Positions 23,203 through 33,201 are shown, counted from the first letter of the stretch. The stretch is DNA of 64,000 bases from Bradyrhizobium cenepequi (GCF_020329485.1 NZ_JAGKJI010000001.1:1-64000), one strand, 5' to 3'. Notes: a model not told the origin generated them from the sequence alone. Program-made: numbers and translations.

Positions 23203-24597
23203 ATGCACGAACTTTTCAAGTGGAGTCGCAAGTGGTGGCCGGGCGTGATTCCGCTGGTCATCTGTTGGGGTATCGCGGCCTGGACCTCGACCGCAACCGT
23301 GGAGGCTGATCTCGCCGCGCGATCAAATGCCGCGCTCAAGGACACCATCCTTGACAAGCGCAGGATCGTGGTCGCCGGCCGGGACGTGACATTTGCGGCG
23401 GAAGCCTTCTCGGAGGAGGGCCGTCAGAGCGCGGTGGCCTCCGTTGAGGCGGTGCCTGGCGTGCGCCTTGTCAATGACGAGACGCGGCTCGTTCCCGAAG
23501 CAAAGCCATTTGTCTGGTCGGCCGATCGCGACGTCGTGCGGGTGACGCTCACAGGCAGTGCGCCGCTACCGTCGAGCAAGGGCAAGCTCCTCGAAGCCGC
23601 GCGCAGCGCGCTTGGTGGCGTGGAAGTTGCCGACCAGATGTCGCTCGCGCGCGGCGCGCCGCCACGCTTTGACAGCGCGGCGCTGCTGCTGCTCGACCAG
23701 ATCGGCAAGTTGAAGGATGGCAAGATCACGCTGACCGACACCAAGGTCAACCTGTCGGGCATGGCGCGCGAGCTCGGCGGGCGGGAGGCAATTGCGGCGG
23801 CGATGCGGAATCTGCCCGAGGGCTATTCGGTTGCAGCCAATGACATCAAGGCGCCGCCTTACATTTTCCAGGCTTACAAGGACCCGGTCGCGGTGACGCT
23901 GACGCTCACCGGCAACGTGCCCGACAACAACGTTCACGCCGCACTCGTCGCGGCCGCCGGACGCAAGTTCTTCTCGGAGAAGGTTGTCGACAACCTCAAG
24001 GCGAGTGTGGGCGCTCCTTCCAGTTTTGCGAACGCTGTGGTGCCGGCGCTCGGCGCCTTGTCGCGGCTGTCGACCGGCACGCTCGTGGTGACCGATCGTG
24101 AGGTGAAGCTGTCGGGCGACGCGTTCTATGACGCCGCCGCCAACCAGATCCGCGCCGGCCTCGGCCGCGATTTTCCGCAAGGCTGGCAGTACAAGGCCGA
24201 TATTTCGGTGAAGCCGGCCGCGTCCCCGGTGGACGCGACCGTGTGCCAGCAGCTTTTCGCCGAGCTCCTGTCGAAGGCGAGGATTCGGTTTGAATCGGGC
24301 AAGGCCGATATCTCCGCGGACTCCGCCGGCCTGCTCGACCGCCTCACCGAGACAGCGCTGCGCTGCCCGAATGCCACCATCGAGATCGCGGGCCACACCG
24401 ACAGCGACGGCGAGGAGAGCGCCAACCAGGCGCTTTCGGAGCGGCGCGCGGAAGCGGTGATGGACTATCTGGTCAAGGCCGGCCTGCCGGCGACGCGCTT
24501 CCAGGCGGTCGGCTATGGCAGTACGCAGCCGCTCGCCGGCAACGACAGCGAGGAAGGCAAGGCGCAGAACCGCCGCATCGATTTCGTGGTGAAGTGA
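23203..24597 (+). CDS. OmpA-family protein with BON-type repeats
   Basis: 464 residues from the ATG at 23203 (MHELFKWSRKWWPGVIPLVI); upstream in-frame GTG/ATG codons give an extra 18 residues without a ribosome site. One N-terminal transmembrane helix (about 12-30) is followed by several BON-like modules (about 35-100, 110-170, 175-240, 250-345) and an OmpA/MotB peptidoglycan-binding domain at about 355-464 (RIRFESGKADISADS ... IEIAGHTDSDGEES ... RRAEAVMDYL ... NRRIDFVVK). The layout resembles ArfA-like envelope proteins. It overlaps by one base the small membrane gene that follows (TGATG). Confidence 0.85.
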   Translation: MHELFKWSRKWWPGVIPLVICWGIAAWTSTATVEADLAARSNAALKDTILDKRRIVVAGRDVTFAAEAFSEEGRQSAVASVEAVPGVRLVNDETRLVPEAKPFVWSADRDVVRVTLTGSAPLPSSKGKLLEAARSALGGVEVADQMSLARGAPPRFDSAALLLLDQIGKLKDGKITLTDTKVNLSGMARELGGREAIAAAMRNLPEGYSVAANDIKAPPYIFQAYKDPVAVTLTLTGNVPDNNVHAALVAAAGRKFFSEKVVDNLKASVGAPSSFANAVVPALGALSRLSTGTLVVTDREVKLSGDAFYDAAANQIRAGLGRDFPQGWQYKADISVKPAASPVDATVCQQLFAELLSKARIRFESGKADISADSAGLLDRLTETALRCPNATIEIAGHTDSDGEESANQALSERRAEAVMDYLVKAGLPATRFQAVGYGSTQPLAGNDSEEGKAQNRRIDFVVK

Positions 24598-24902
24598 TGG
24601 CCCATCTGGCGACATTCTTCTGGGGTTGGCTGCTCGCGGCGCTGTTGATCGGCTTTGCGATGGGCTGGATATCGGTGGTGCAGCGCGGGGAGGGCGTGTC
24701 ACGAAAGCTAGCGCGATGGCTGGCGCTGCTTGCGGTGATCCTGATCGGGCTTGCGCTCGGCCACGTCGTTCCCGGCCGCTTCGGCTATTGGCTCGACCTG
24801 TTCCTGATCATGTTCGCGCTCTACCTCGCCGGCTGCTTGGTGGGATCGCGCCTGCGTGACTGGGTGGTGTCGCGCAGCCAGCCCGTCAGGTCAGGCGGCT
24901 AG
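24597..24902 (+). CDS. Small inner-membrane protein co-transcribed with the OmpA-like gene
   Basis: 101 residues from the ATG overlapping the upstream stop (TGATG), a translational-coupling arrangement. Three hydrophobic segments (about 5-24, 39-56 and 62-81). No family recognised beyond small membrane partner proteins of OmpA/BON genes in Rhizobiales. Envelope role inferred from coupling only. Confidence 0.75.
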   Translation: MAHLATFFWGWLLAALLIGFAMGWISVVQRGEGVSRKLARWLALLAVILIGLALGHVVPGRFGYWLDLFLIMFALYLAGCLVGSRLRDWVVSRSQPVRSGG

Positions 24903-25220
24903 GAGAGGCTACCAAGTTGCGGCTGCCAAACGAGGTTTTCGTGATCCCGATGGCCGCCGCCGGGACGTTCGGTCGCATCGGCGCTGACTGGCCGCGGCGA
25001 GCGCCAACGTGTCAAAGCCTTGTCGGATCGACGGGAATGCAGCAAAACTGTGCATCCGCTGTCATGAACTCCCCCTAATGTGTTGAAGATGCGCGTTTTA
25101 TCGTCGCTAGACGAATTCCACTTCGACCCGAAACGCGCTACGACAGGCGGGAGGGAGCAGCGGAGCGTCGGCGGGGTTCGCCCGGTAGCCGTCGTCGCGG
25201 GATCGCAATTCGAGGTCTAG
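24903..25220. other. Gene-free interval before the flippase-like gene
   Basis: About 320 bases. I see no gene, tRNA or strong palindrome. The promoter of the following gene must be here; no clear sigma70 hexamers stand out. The ATG at 25221 is preceded by CGAGG at close spacing. Confidence 0.45.
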
Positions 25221-26276
25221 ATGCTGGAAGCAATCCGCAGGGCGATCGCGTTTCTGCGCCAGAAGCAGGTCCTGCACAAATTGGGCGTTGCGATCAGCAT
25301 CACCGTCATCGCGATCGCCTGCTATGTGCTCTATCACATGCTGCGCGGCATCGACACCAACGAGGTGCTCGAGGCCATCAAAGGCACCGAGCCGCGCCAG
25401 ATCGCCCTGGCGGCGCTGTTCGTGACGGCCGGCTACTTCACGCTGACGTTCTACGACCTGTTCGCGGTACGCGCGATCGGGCACCGCCACGTCCCCTACC
25501 GCATCAACGCGCTCGCCGCCTTCACCTCCTATTCGATCGGTCACAATGTCGGCGCCAGCGTCTTCACCGGCGGGGCGGTGCGCTACCGCATCTATTCGGC
25601 CTGGGGACTGAACGCGATCGATGTCGCCAAGATCTGTTTCCTGGCCGGGCTGACCTTCTGGCTCGGCAATGCCGCGGTGCTCGGCATCGGGATTGCCTAT
25701 CATCCGGAAGCCGCCGCTTCGATCGACCAGCTTCCGCCCTGGCTCAATCGCGTCGCGGCGTTCGCCATCATCGTCGCGCTGGTGGCCTATGTGGTCTGGG
25801 TCTGGACCCAGCCGCGGGTGGTCGGGCGTGGGCCGTGGACGGTGACGCTGCCGGGCGGGCCGCTGACGCTCTTGCAGATTTGCATCGGCATCGTCGACCT
25901 CGGGTTCTGCGCGCTGGCGATGTACGTGCTGGTGCCCGACGAGCCCAACCTCGGCTTCATCGTGGTGGCCGTCATCTTCGTCTCGTCGACGCTGCTGGGC
26001 TTTGCCAGCCACTCGCCCGGCGGTCTCGGCGTGTTCGACGCCGCCATGCTGGTCGGCCTCTGGCAGATGGACCGCGAGGATCTGCTCGGTGGCATGCTTT
26101 TGTTTCGGATGCTCTACTATATTTCACCCTTTGTCATATCTGTAATCTTGCTGACGCTTCGGGAGGTTATCCTGGGAGCCCGAATCAAGCGCCTGCGCCA
26201 CTTGGCGGCTGGCCCCGATGCCGAACCGCGACATGAGGCTGTTTATGTCCGCGAGCGCGGAGACACCAGCGCCTGA
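25221..26276 (+). CDS. Lysylphosphatidylglycerol synthase-like membrane protein (flippase-domain only)
   Basis: 351 residues with seven to eight transmembrane helices (about 20-40, 55-75, 88-106, 135-155, 170-192, 215-235, 240-262, 283-305). The family motif near the seventh helix, FASHSPGGLGVFDAAML (about 266-282), matches the MprF/AglD flippase domain; the GNAT-like aminoacyl-transferase domain of full MprF is absent. It may move a lipid or lipid-linked sugar across the inner membrane. It lies 44 bp before phoR and could be co-transcribed with it. Confidence 0.8.
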   Translation: MLEAIRRAIAFLRQKQVLHKLGVAISITVIAIACYVLYHMLRGIDTNEVLEAIKGTEPRQIALAALFVTAGYFTLTFYDLFAVRAIGHRHVPYRINALAAFTSYSIGHNVGASVFTGGAVRYRIYSAWGLNAIDVAKICFLAGLTFWLGNAAVLGIGIAYHPEAAASIDQLPPWLNRVAAFAIIVALVAYVVWVWTQPRVVGRGPWTVTLPGGPLTLLQICIGIVDLGFCALAMYVLVPDEPNLGFIVVAVIFVSSTLLGFASHSPGGLGVFDAAMLVGLWQMDREDLLGGMLLFRMLYYISPFVISVILLTLREVILGARIKRLRHLAAGPDAEPRHEAVYVRERGDTSA

Positions 26277-26320
26277 CGCCGTCGCCTGAACAGTCGCCTG
26301 AACAGGAAGAAGCCGGCTCA

Positions 26321-27619
26321 ATGGCACTTCACGAATCCTCTTCCTCCTTCTTCTCGCCGTGGCCTGACCGGTTGCGCCATTCGGCTATTGTCCTGCTTGC
26401 CGCGGGGCTGGCGCTCAGCGTGCTGGTCGCGTTCGATGAACTCTCGCTGATCCGGGCGCTTGCGGTGTTTCTCTGCATCGCTGCCGCGGCGCTAGTGCCC
26501 TGGCGTCTGCACGATCCGGCGGCCTCGCGCGAGGATACCCGTAGCGTCAACCCCGTCGAGGCCGGGGCGGTTGCCGCCCTCGTTGCCGGCATGCCGGACC
26601 CGGCGGTGCTGCTCGACCGCGCCGGCCGCGTCATCCATCTCAATGCCGCGGCTGCCCAGCTTGCACCGGCGCTGCGCAAGAACGAGCTGGCCCAGTTCGC
26701 GCTGCGCTCGCCGGAGATCATCACCGCGCTGCGCGAGGCGATCGCCACCACCGAGCCGCGGCGCGCCGCCTATCTCGACCATGTCCCGGTCGACCGTTGG
26801 ATGGAGCTGGTGATCACGCCGGTGCCGGTGCCGACCCTGTTTGGCGGCACCGACAAATGCATGCTGATGACCTTCCACGATCTGACGCCGCTGCGCCGGG
26901 TCGAGGAAATGCGCGCCGACTTCGTCGCCAATGCCAGTCATGAATTGCGGACGCCGCTCGCGGCGTTGTCGGGTTTCATCGACACCCTGCAAGGGCCGGC
27001 CAGGGACGATCCACGGGCGCGGGAGCGCTTCCTCGGCATCATGCATACCCAGGCCACCCGCATGGCGCGCCTGATCGACGATCTGTTGTCGCTGTCGCGG
27101 GTCGAACTCTCGGCCCATGTTCGCCCCGACACCTGCGTCGATCTGATCCCGATCATCCGCCAGGTCGCCGACGGCCTCGAGCCGTTGGCGCGCGAGCGGC
27201 AGGTCGTGATCGAGATCGAGTTGCCGGAGACGCCGGTGATGATCGCCGGAGACCGCGAGGAGCTGTTGCGGCTGTTCGAGAACCTGATCGAGAACGCCCT
27301 GAAATACGGCGCCTCGGGCGGCAGGGTGATCGTCTCGCTGAAGGAGGCCACCTCCGGCGAGGGCGCCCCGGAGATCCGGATCATGGTGCGGGATTTCGGT
27401 CCTGGCATCTCCCCAGAACACCTGCCGCGGCTGACCGAGCGCTTCTACCGGGTCGACGTCGGCGACAGTCGGGCCCAGGGCGGAACCGGGCTCGGATTAT
27501 CGTTGGTTAAACATATTCTTAACCGTCATCGCGGCCGTCTCTTGATCGAAAGCGTGCCAAAAAACGGCGCTACTTTTACCGCCTGCTTTCCCCAGGTGAA
27601 GGCTGCTGCGGCGGCATAA
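26321..27619 (+). CDS. phoR: Phosphate-regulon sensor histidine kinase PhoR
   Basis: 432 residues. Two N-terminal transmembrane helices (about 20-37 and 43-60) with almost no periplasmic loop, then a PAS-like domain (about 82-185, starting VAGMPDPAVLLDRAGRVIHL), the dimerisation domain with phospho-acceptor H207 (SHELRTPLAAL), and the ATPase domain with N-box ENLIENALKYG, DFGPGISPEH and GTGLGLSLVKHI. PhoR phosphorylates PhoB when phosphate is scarce, signalled through PstSCAB and PhoU. The order phoR-pstSCAB-phoU-phoB is the usual one in Rhizobiales. Confidence 0.93.
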   Translation: MALHESSSSFFSPWPDRLRHSAIVLLAAGLALSVLVAFDELSLIRALAVFLCIAAAALVPWRLHDPAASREDTRSVNPVEAGAVAALVAGMPDPAVLLDRAGRVIHLNAAAAQLAPALRKNELAQFALRSPEIITALREAIATTEPRRAAYLDHVPVDRWMELVITPVPVPTLFGGTDKCMLMTFHDLTPLRRVEEMRADFVANASHELRTPLAALSGFIDTLQGPARDDPRARERFLGIMHTQATRMARLIDDLLSLSRVELSAHVRPDTCVDLIPIIRQVADGLEPLARERQVVIEIELPETPVMIAGDREELLRLFENLIENALKYGASGGRVIVSLKEATSGEGAPEIRIMVRDFGPGISPEHLPRLTERFYRVDVGDSRAQGGTGLGLSLVKHILNRHRGRLLIESVPKNGATFTACFPQVKAAAAA

Positions 27620-27645
27620 AGTCAAGCAATTTCAATTGCTTGAAT

Positions 27646-27677
27646 ATGTCATCCAACTGTCATCCAACCTTTATAAA
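27646..27677 (+). promoter_or_regulatory. PHO box and -10 of the pst operon
   Basis: ATGTCAT (27646-27652), CCAA, CTGTCAT (27657-27663), CCAA, CCTTTAT (27668-27674): 7-bp direct repeats at 11-bp spacing as in the PhoB consensus, two strong and one weak. TATAAA (27672-27677) provides the -10, so PhoB replaces the -35. Transcription would begin near 27684, about 78 bases before pstS. Confidence 0.85.
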
Positions 27678-27761
27678 ACGAGCATCGACCGCTCCTAAAC
27701 GGACCGGCGTGAGCGCGATCGGGCGCATCCGGCGCTTCGCTCACAGGATGGAGACCACCCT

Positions 27762-28772
27762 ATGAATTTCTTTAGGACAATCGTCGCTGCCGGCCTGGTC
27801 GCCGTGTCGACGTCGGCCTTCGCAGCCGATATCACAGGGGCGGGTGCGACATTTCCGTTCCCGATCTACTCCAAATGGGCGGACGCCTATAAGAAGGAGA
27901 CGGGCAACGGCCTGAACTATCAATCGATCGGTTCGGGTGCCGGCATCAAGCAGATCCAGGCCAAGACCGTGACCTTCGGCGCCAGCGACGCTCCGCTCAA
28001 GCCCGAGCAGCTCGAAAAGGATGGCCTCGTCCAATGGCCGATGGTCATGGGTGCGATCGTGCCGGTGGTGAACCTCGAAGGCGTGAAGCCGGGCGAGCTC
28101 GTGCTGTCGGGCGAAGTGCTCGGCAACATCTATCTCGGCAAGATCACCAAGTGGGACGATCCGGCCATCGCCAAGCTCAATCCGAAGGTTAAGCTGCCGT
28201 CGGATGCCATCACCGTGGTCCGCCGGTCCGATGGCTCCGGCACCACCTTCAACTTCACCGACTACCTCTCCAAGGCCAACCCGGATTGGAAGTCCAAGGT
28301 CGGCTCGGGCACCGCGGTCGAGTGGCCGGTTGGCGTTGGCGCCAAGGGTAACGAAGGCGTTGCCGGCAACATCAGCCAGACCAAGAACGCGATCGGCTAT
28401 GTCGAATATGCCTACGCCAAGCAGAACAAGCTGACCTACGCCGCCATGATCAACAAGGTCGGCAAGACCGTGCAACCGACCATGGCAGCCTTCCAGGCAG
28501 CCGCCTCCAATGCCGACTGGTCCAAGGCTCCGGGCTACTACGTGATCCTGACCGACCAGCCGGGCGACGCCTCCTGGCCGATCACGGCGGCGACCTTCAT
28601 CCTGATGCACAAGCAGCCCGCGGACAAGGCGGCTTCGGCCGAAGCCCTCAAGTTCTTCAAGTGGTCTTTCGAGAAGGGCGACAAGGCGGCCGAAGAGCTC
28701 GACTACATTCCGATGCCGGAAGCGGTCGTCAAGCTGATCGAAAAGACCTGGGCGTCGGACATCAAGAGCTGA
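27762..28772 (+). CDS. pstS: Periplasmic phosphate-binding protein PstS
   Basis: 336 residues. Signal peptide [21 protein letters not shown] is cleaved before [20 protein letters not shown]. Phosphate-site segments are visible: GAGATFP near 25, [13 protein letters not shown] near 54, FGASDAPL near 75, and the [15 protein letters not shown] loop near 155-169. It delivers phosphate to PstCA. A PHO box precedes it, and a stem-loop region follows before pstC, which would let pstS mRNA exceed that of the rest. Confidence 0.95.
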   Translation: MNFFRTIVAAGLVAVSTSAFAADITGAGATFPFPIYSKWADAYKKETGNGLNYQSIGSGAGIKQIQAKTVTFGASDAPLKPEQLEKDGLVQWPMVMGAIVPVVNLEGVKPGELVLSGEVLGNIYLGKITKWDDPAIAKLNPKVKLPSDAITVVRRSDGSGTTFNFTDYLSKANPDWKSKVGSGTAVEWPVGVGAKGNEGVAGNISQTKNAIGYVEYAYAKQNKLTYAAMINKVGKTVQPTMAAFQAAASNADWSKAPGYYVILTDQPGDASWPITAATFILMHKQPADKAASAEALKFFKWSFEKGDKAAEELDYIPMPEAVVKLIEKTWASDIKS

Positions 28773-28957
28773 GCCTTGCATCGCGCCCCTCGCGCCCCAT
28801 CATCTTCCGGGGCGCGAGTACGGCAGGTGATCCCGGAATCCCAAGGGGTTCCGGGTCTGGTCCTCGGACCCAAGAGTGACGCTGGATAAAGTCGTCAGCA
28901 AGATCGCTCGGGAAGAAGCGAGCGTTTTTCCGTATCAGGTCAACACAGGGGATTGGC
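28773..28957 (+). other. Hairpin region between pstS and pstC
   Basis: CGCGCCCC (28791-28798) pairs with GGGGCGCG (28809-28816) around a 10-base loop, and GATCCCGGAA pairs imperfectly with TTCCGGGTC (about 28830-28860). There is no T-run. Such intercistronic stems usually stabilise the upstream pstS message or partly terminate transcription. Confidence 0.55.
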
Positions 28958-29956
28958 GTGGCAGACATGGCCGTTCAAAGCGACGTATTGGCAGCGGCTG
29001 GACCTTACGATCGTGCCAAGGCCCTCAGCGCTTTCAAACTCGGTGACATCACCTTCTACTGGATCACCCGCGCCTGCGCGATTTCGGTGCTCCTGATCCT
29101 TGGCGGCATCATTCTTTCACTGATCGCCGGCGCCTGGCCGGCAATCAAGGAATATGGCCTCCCGTTCCTGTGGACGCAGCGCTGGGCGCCCTCGGCCGAT
29201 CCGCCGGTGCTCGGTGCGCTCGGCCCGGTCTACGGCACGCTGATCACCTCGGTGATCGCAATGATGATCGCCATTCCCGTCGGCATCGGTATCGCCGTGT
29301 TCCTCACTGAGCTTTGTCCGCAATGGCTGCGCCGCCCGATCGGCATCGCGATTGAACTCCTGGCCGGCATCCCCTCGATCATCTACGGCATGTGGGGCTT
29401 CTTCGTGCTCGGCCCGTTCCTCGCAAACACCTTCCAGCCGTTCATGATCCGGTTGTTCGACGGTGTGCCGGTGCTGGGCGCGGTGTTCGCAGGCCCGCCG
29501 TCCTATCTCAGCCTGTTCAATGCCTCGCTGATCCTCGCGATCATGGTGCTGCCTTTCATCACGGCGATTTCGGTCGACGTGTTCAAGACGGTGCCGCCGG
29601 TCTTGAAGGAGGCGGCCTACGGGGTCGGTTGCACCACTTGGGAGGTCGTCCGCAATGTCGTGATCCCGTATACCCGCGTCGGCGTGATCGGCGGCATTAT
29701 GCTGGCGCTCGGCCGCGCCCTCGGCGAAACCATGGCTGTGACCTTCATCATCGGCAACTCGTTCCGCATCTCTTCCTCGATCTTCGCGCCCGGCACCACG
29801 ATCTCGGCGGCGATCGCGAGTGAATTCGCCGAGAGCGACGGATTGCACCAGTCGGGCCTGATCCTGCTTGGCCTCTTGCTGTTCGTGCTGACGTTCATCG
29901 TTCTCGCCTGCGCGCGACTGATGCTGATGCGCCTGGAAAAGAAGGCGGGGAACTAA
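28958..29956 (+). CDS. pstC: Phosphate ABC transporter permease PstC
   Basis: 332 residues starting at GTG (28958), with AGGGG about 7 nt upstream; an ATG three codons later is possible. Six transmembrane helices; the permease coupling (EAA) loop reads VLKEAAYGVGCTTWEVVRNV near 213-232 and ALGRALGETMAVTFIIG follows near 247. Forms the inner-membrane channel with PstA. Three bases separate it from pstA. Confidence 0.95.
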   Translation: MADMAVQSDVLAAAGPYDRAKALSAFKLGDITFYWITRACAISVLLILGGIILSLIAGAWPAIKEYGLPFLWTQRWAPSADPPVLGALGPVYGTLITSVIAMMIAIPVGIGIAVFLTELCPQWLRRPIGIAIELLAGIPSIIYGMWGFFVLGPFLANTFQPFMIRLFDGVPVLGAVFAGPPSYLSLFNASLILAIMVLPFITAISVDVFKTVPPVLKEAAYGVGCTTWEVVRNVVIPYTRVGVIGGIMLALGRALGETMAVTFIIGNSFRISSSIFAPGTTISAAIASEFAESDGLHQSGLILLGLLLFVLTFIVLACARLMLMRLEKKAGN

Positions 29957-29959
29957 GCC

Positions 29960-30805
29960 ATGAACCCAATTTACAGGTCCCGTCGCCGCAACGACATCAT
30001 CATCCGCGGGCTTTGCTTCGCCGCTGCCCTGTTCGGCGTCACTTGGCTGGCGCTGATCCTCTTCACGCTGTTCTACAACGGTCTCGCCGGCCTTACCCTC
30101 GACGTCTTCACCAAGAACACGCCTCCGCCCGGCTCCACCGACGGCGGTCTCTGGAACGCGATCGTCGGTTCGGTGATCATGACCTTCATCGGCGTCGGCA
30201 TCGGCGCGCCGCTCGGTCTGTTTGCCGGCACCTATCTCGCCGAATACGGCAGGCATGACCGGCTCACCTCGGTGATCCGCTTCATCAACGACATCCTCTT
30301 GAGCGCGCCGTCGATCATCATAGGCCTGTTCATCTATGGTGCCGTCGTGGTGCCGATGGGCGGCTTCTCCGCGCTGGCCGGCTCGCTGGCGCTGGCGGTG
30401 ATCGTCATTCCCGTCGTGCTGCGCACCACCGAGGACATGCTGCTGCTCGTCCCCAGCCCGCTGCGAGAGGCGGCTTCCGCACTTGGCCTTCCGCGCTCGC
30501 TGGTGATCAAGAGGATCGCCTATCGTGCGGCGCGTTCCGGCCTGATCACGGGTGTGCTGCTGGCGACCGCCCGTGTCGCCGGCGAAACCGCGCCGCTGCT
30601 GTTCACCGCGCTGTCCAACCAGTTCTTCAGCCTGGATCTGACAAGGACGATGGCGAACCTGCCGGTGACCATCAACAACTTCGTGCAGAGCCCCTACGAA
30701 TATTGGAAGCAGCTTGCCTGGAGCGGGGCTCTGCTCATCACCTTGACCGTGCTCGCGCTGAACATCAGCGCGCGCATCCTCGGCGCCGAAAGGAGCGCAA
30801 AATGA
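29960..30805 (+). CDS. pstA: Phosphate ABC transporter permease PstA
   Basis: 281 residues, six transmembrane helices. The EAA loop reads [20 protein letters not shown] near 171-190, followed by [14 protein letters not shown] near 209. Partner of PstC. Its stop overlaps the pstB start (ATGA), indicating coupled translation. Confidence 0.95.
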   Translation: MNPIYRSRRRNDIIIRGLCFAAALFGVTWLALILFTLFYNGLAGLTLDVFTKNTPPPGSTDGGLWNAIVGSVIMTFIGVGIGAPLGLFAGTYLAEYGRHDRLTSVIRFINDILLSAPSIIIGLFIYGAVVVPMGGFSALAGSLALAVIVIPVVLRTTEDMLLLVPSPLREAASALGLPRSLVIKRIAYRAARSGLITGVLLATARVAGETAPLLFTALSNQFFSLDLTRTMANLPVTINNFVQSPYEYWKQLAWSGALLITLTVLALNISARILGAERSAK

Positions 30806-31623
30806 CCGATCTCTCCATATCGACGACCAGCCCGAGCGCGGCCATTCCCCAGAAGTCGCTGCCGGAAGCGGCGCCGAAGGTGACCGCACGCAGCCTCAAC
30901 TTCTATTACGGCGAGCACCACGCGCTGAAGGACATCAACCTGACGCTCGGCACCAACCGAGTCACCGCCTTCATCGGTCCGTCTGGTTGTGGCAAGTCGA
31001 CGCTGCTGCGGATCTTCAACCGGATGTACGATCTCTATCCGGGCCAGCGCGCCACCGGCCAACTGATGCTGGACCAGACCAACATCCTCGACCCCAAACT
31101 CGACCTGAACCTGCTGCGGGCACGGATCGGAATGGTGTTCCAGAAGCCGACGCCGTTCCCGATGACGATCTATGAGAACATCGCCTTCGGCATCCGCTTG
31201 TACGAGAAGATCTCGAAATCCGAAATGGACGGCCGCGTCGAGAAGGCGCTGCGCGGCGGGGCGCTGTGGAACGAGGTCAAGGACAAGCTCAACGCGTCGG
31301 GCCTCAGCCTCTCCGGCGGTCAGCAGCAACGTCTTTGCATCGCCCGTACGGTTGCCGTGCGGCCCGAAGTGATCCTGTTCGACGAGCCCTGCTCGGCGCT
31401 CGATCCGATCTCGACCGCCAAGGTCGAGGAGCTGATCCAGGAGCTGTCGGAGGACTACACGATCGCGATCGTCACGCATAACATGCAGCAGGCGGCGCGC
31501 GTCTCCGACAAGACCGCCTTCATGTATCTGGGCGAACTGATCGAGTTCGACGACACCAGCAAGATATTCACCTCGCCGAGCGATCGACGCACCCAGGACT
31601 ACATCACCGGCCGGTTCGGCTGA
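30802..31623 (+). CDS. pstB: Phosphate ABC transporter ATPase PstB
   Basis: 273 residues from the ATG overlapping the pstA stop ([20 protein letters not shown]); a longer frame from 30703 lies inside pstA. Walker [10 protein letters not shown] at 59-67, signature LSGGQQQRL, Walker [14 protein letters not shown], and the switch His in IVTHNMQQ are all present. Energises phosphate import and takes part in PhoR control. Confidence 0.96.
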   Translation: MTDLSISTTSPSAAIPQKSLPEAAPKVTARSLNFYYGEHHALKDINLTLGTNRVTAFIGPSGCGKSTLLRIFNRMYDLYPGQRATGQLMLDQTNILDPKLDLNLLRARIGMVFQKPTPFPMTIYENIAFGIRLYEKISKSEMDGRVEKALRGGALWNEVKDKLNASGLSLSGGQQQRLCIARTVAVRPEVILFDEPCSALDPISTAKVEELIQELSEDYTIAIVTHNMQQAARVSDKTAFMYLGELIEFDDTSKIFTSPSDRRTQDYITGRFG

Positions 31624-31634
31624 GGAGAGACATC

Positions 31635-32351
31635 ATGGTTTCTGAACATACCGCCAAGGCATTCGATAGCGATCTTCAGGAATTGACTCGCCTCGTCGCG
31701 GAAATGGGCGGGCTGGTCGAGCGGATGATTACCGAATCCGTCGATGCGCTGATCCGCCGCGACATCGCGCTCGGCAAGCGTGTCGTCGCGTCGGATATCG
31801 AGATCGACAGCCTGCAGCGCGTGATCGAGGAGCGCGCCGTGCTGACGATCGCCCGCCGTCAGCCGATGGCCATCGATCTGCGCGAGATCGTCGGCGCGAT
31901 GCGGGTGGCGACCGACCTCGAGCGGATCGGCGATCTCGCAAAGAACATCGGCAAGCGGGTCGCTGCGCTCGAGAACGACTTCCAGCCGCTGAAGCTGATC
32001 CGCGGCCTGGAGCACATGACCGACCTCGTGCTGTCGCAGGTCAAGTCCGTGCTCGATGCCTATGCCGCGCACGATCTGCCGGCGGCGATGAACGTCTGGA
32101 AGGGCGACGAGGAGGTGGACGCGATCTGCACCTCGCTGTTCCGCGAACTCCTCACCTACATGATGGAAGATCCGCGCAATATCTCGTTCTGCATCCACCT
32201 GATGTTCTGCGCCAAGAATATCGAGCGGATCGGCGACCACGCCACCAACATTGCGGAGACGGTCTTCTACATGATCGAGGGTCAGCAGATCACCGACAAG
32301 CGACCGAAAGGGGACATGACGACGTTCGCCACGACCGTTCCCGGCAACTAG
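31635..32351 (+). CDS. phoU: Phosphate-signalling regulator PhoU
   Basis: 238 residues, all-helical with two PhoU repeats; the metal-binding motif E/D-x-x-x-D is visible twice, in MRVATDLERIGDLAKNI near 89-105 and MFCAKNIERIGDHATNI near 194-210. It connects PstB to PhoR and keeps the kinase off in phosphate-rich cells. Eleven bases after pstB. Confidence 0.95.
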   Translation: MVSEHTAKAFDSDLQELTRLVAEMGGLVERMITESVDALIRRDIALGKRVVASDIEIDSLQRVIEERAVLTIARRQPMAIDLREIVGAMRVATDLERIGDLAKNIGKRVAALENDFQPLKLIRGLEHMTDLVLSQVKSVLDAYAAHDLPAAMNVWKGDEEVDAICTSLFRELLTYMMEDPRNISFCIHLMFCAKNIERIGDHATNIAETVFYMIEGQQITDKRPKGDMTTFATTVPGN

Positions 32352-32400
32352 AGCATCATCCGGGAAAGTCGACGCCGGTTTTCCGAAAAGATCCTGCTCA
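32351..32400. repeat. Palindromic repeat between phoU and phoB
   Basis: AGAGCATCATCCGGGAAAGT...GGTTTTCCGAAAAGATCCTGCTC, a diverged copy of the palindrome at 19195-19244. It separates phoB from the pst operon and may weaken read-through. Confidence 0.7.
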
Positions 32401-32469
32401 AAACATCAAAGGAAGAGTGGGGTGACGATACAAGAAGAGAGTCATCCCACTATAGGAGAAGCCAAGCCG

Positions 32470-33177
32470 ATGAGCGCACGCATTCTGGTGGTCGAAGACG
32501 AAGAAGCGCTGACGACGCTGTTGCGCTACAATCTCGATGCAGAAGGCTATGATGTCGAAACGGTCGCCCGTGGAGACGATGCGGACACAAGGCTCAAGGA
32601 ACGCATTCCCGACCTTGTGGTGCTCGACTGGATGCTGCCGGGGCTGTCCGGCATCGAGTTGTGCCGCCGTCTGCGGGCGCGGCCCGAGACCAAGCAGCTC
32701 CCGATCATCATGCTGACCGCGCGCGGCGAGGAAAGCGAGCGCGTGAGGGGACTGGCAACCGGCGCCGACGACTACATCGTCAAGCCGTTCTCGGTGCCCG
32801 AACTGCTTGCGCGGGTGAAGGGCCTGTTGCGCCGGGCAAGTCCGGAGCGGCTTGCCACCGTGCTCACCTATGGTGACATCGAGCTCGACCGCGAGAAGCG
32901 TCGCGTCGCGCGTTCGGGCCGGCCCATCGATCTCGGCCCGACCGAATATCGCCTGCTGGAGTTCTTCCTGGAGCATCCGGGCCGCGTGTTCAGCCGCGAG
33001 CAATTGCTCGACAGCGTCTGGGGCCGCGACATCTATATCGACGAGCGCACCGTCGACGTCCACATCGGCCGCCTGCGCAAATTGCTCAATCCCGGCCGCG
33101 AGCAGGACCCGATTCGCACCGTCCGCGGTGCCGGCTACGCGCTGGACGATCGCTTCGCGAAGGCCGAGCAGTCGTAA
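32470..33177 (+). CDS. phoB: Phosphate response regulator PhoB
   Basis: 235 residues from the ATG at 32470 (MSARILVVEDEEALTTLLRY), with AGGAG 11 nt upstream; a GTG at 32422 adds 16 unrelated residues. Receiver domain with phospho-acceptor D53 (VLDWMLPG) and Lys in KPFSVPE near 106, and an OmpR-type winged helix at about 130-228 (LGPTEYRLLEFFLEHPGRVF ... DERTVDVHIGRLRKLL). Activates pst and other PHO-box genes. Confidence 0.95.
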   Translation: MSARILVVEDEEALTTLLRYNLDAEGYDVETVARGDDADTRLKERIPDLVVLDWMLPGLSGIELCRRLRARPETKQLPIIMLTARGEESERVRGLATGADDYIVKPFSVPELLARVKGLLRRASPERLATVLTYGDIELDREKRRVARSGRPIDLGPTEYRLLEFFLEHPGRVFSREQLLDSVWGRDIYIDERTVDVHIGRLRKLLNPGREQDPIRTVRGAGYALDDRFAKAEQS

Positions 33178-33201
33178 GTCCGCGCGCTCATGATCTGAGC
33201 T

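Noticed and set aside
26131-26152. PHO-box-like sequence TTTGTCATATCTGTAATC before phoR
   Set aside because: The two half-repeats are 9 bp apart instead of 11 and lie inside the coding region of the flippase-like gene with no -10 behind.
29117-30889. 590-codon reverse-strand frame across pstC and pstA
   Set aside because: Antisense shadow of two clearly conserved permease genes; Arg/Glu/Asp-rich and without motifs.
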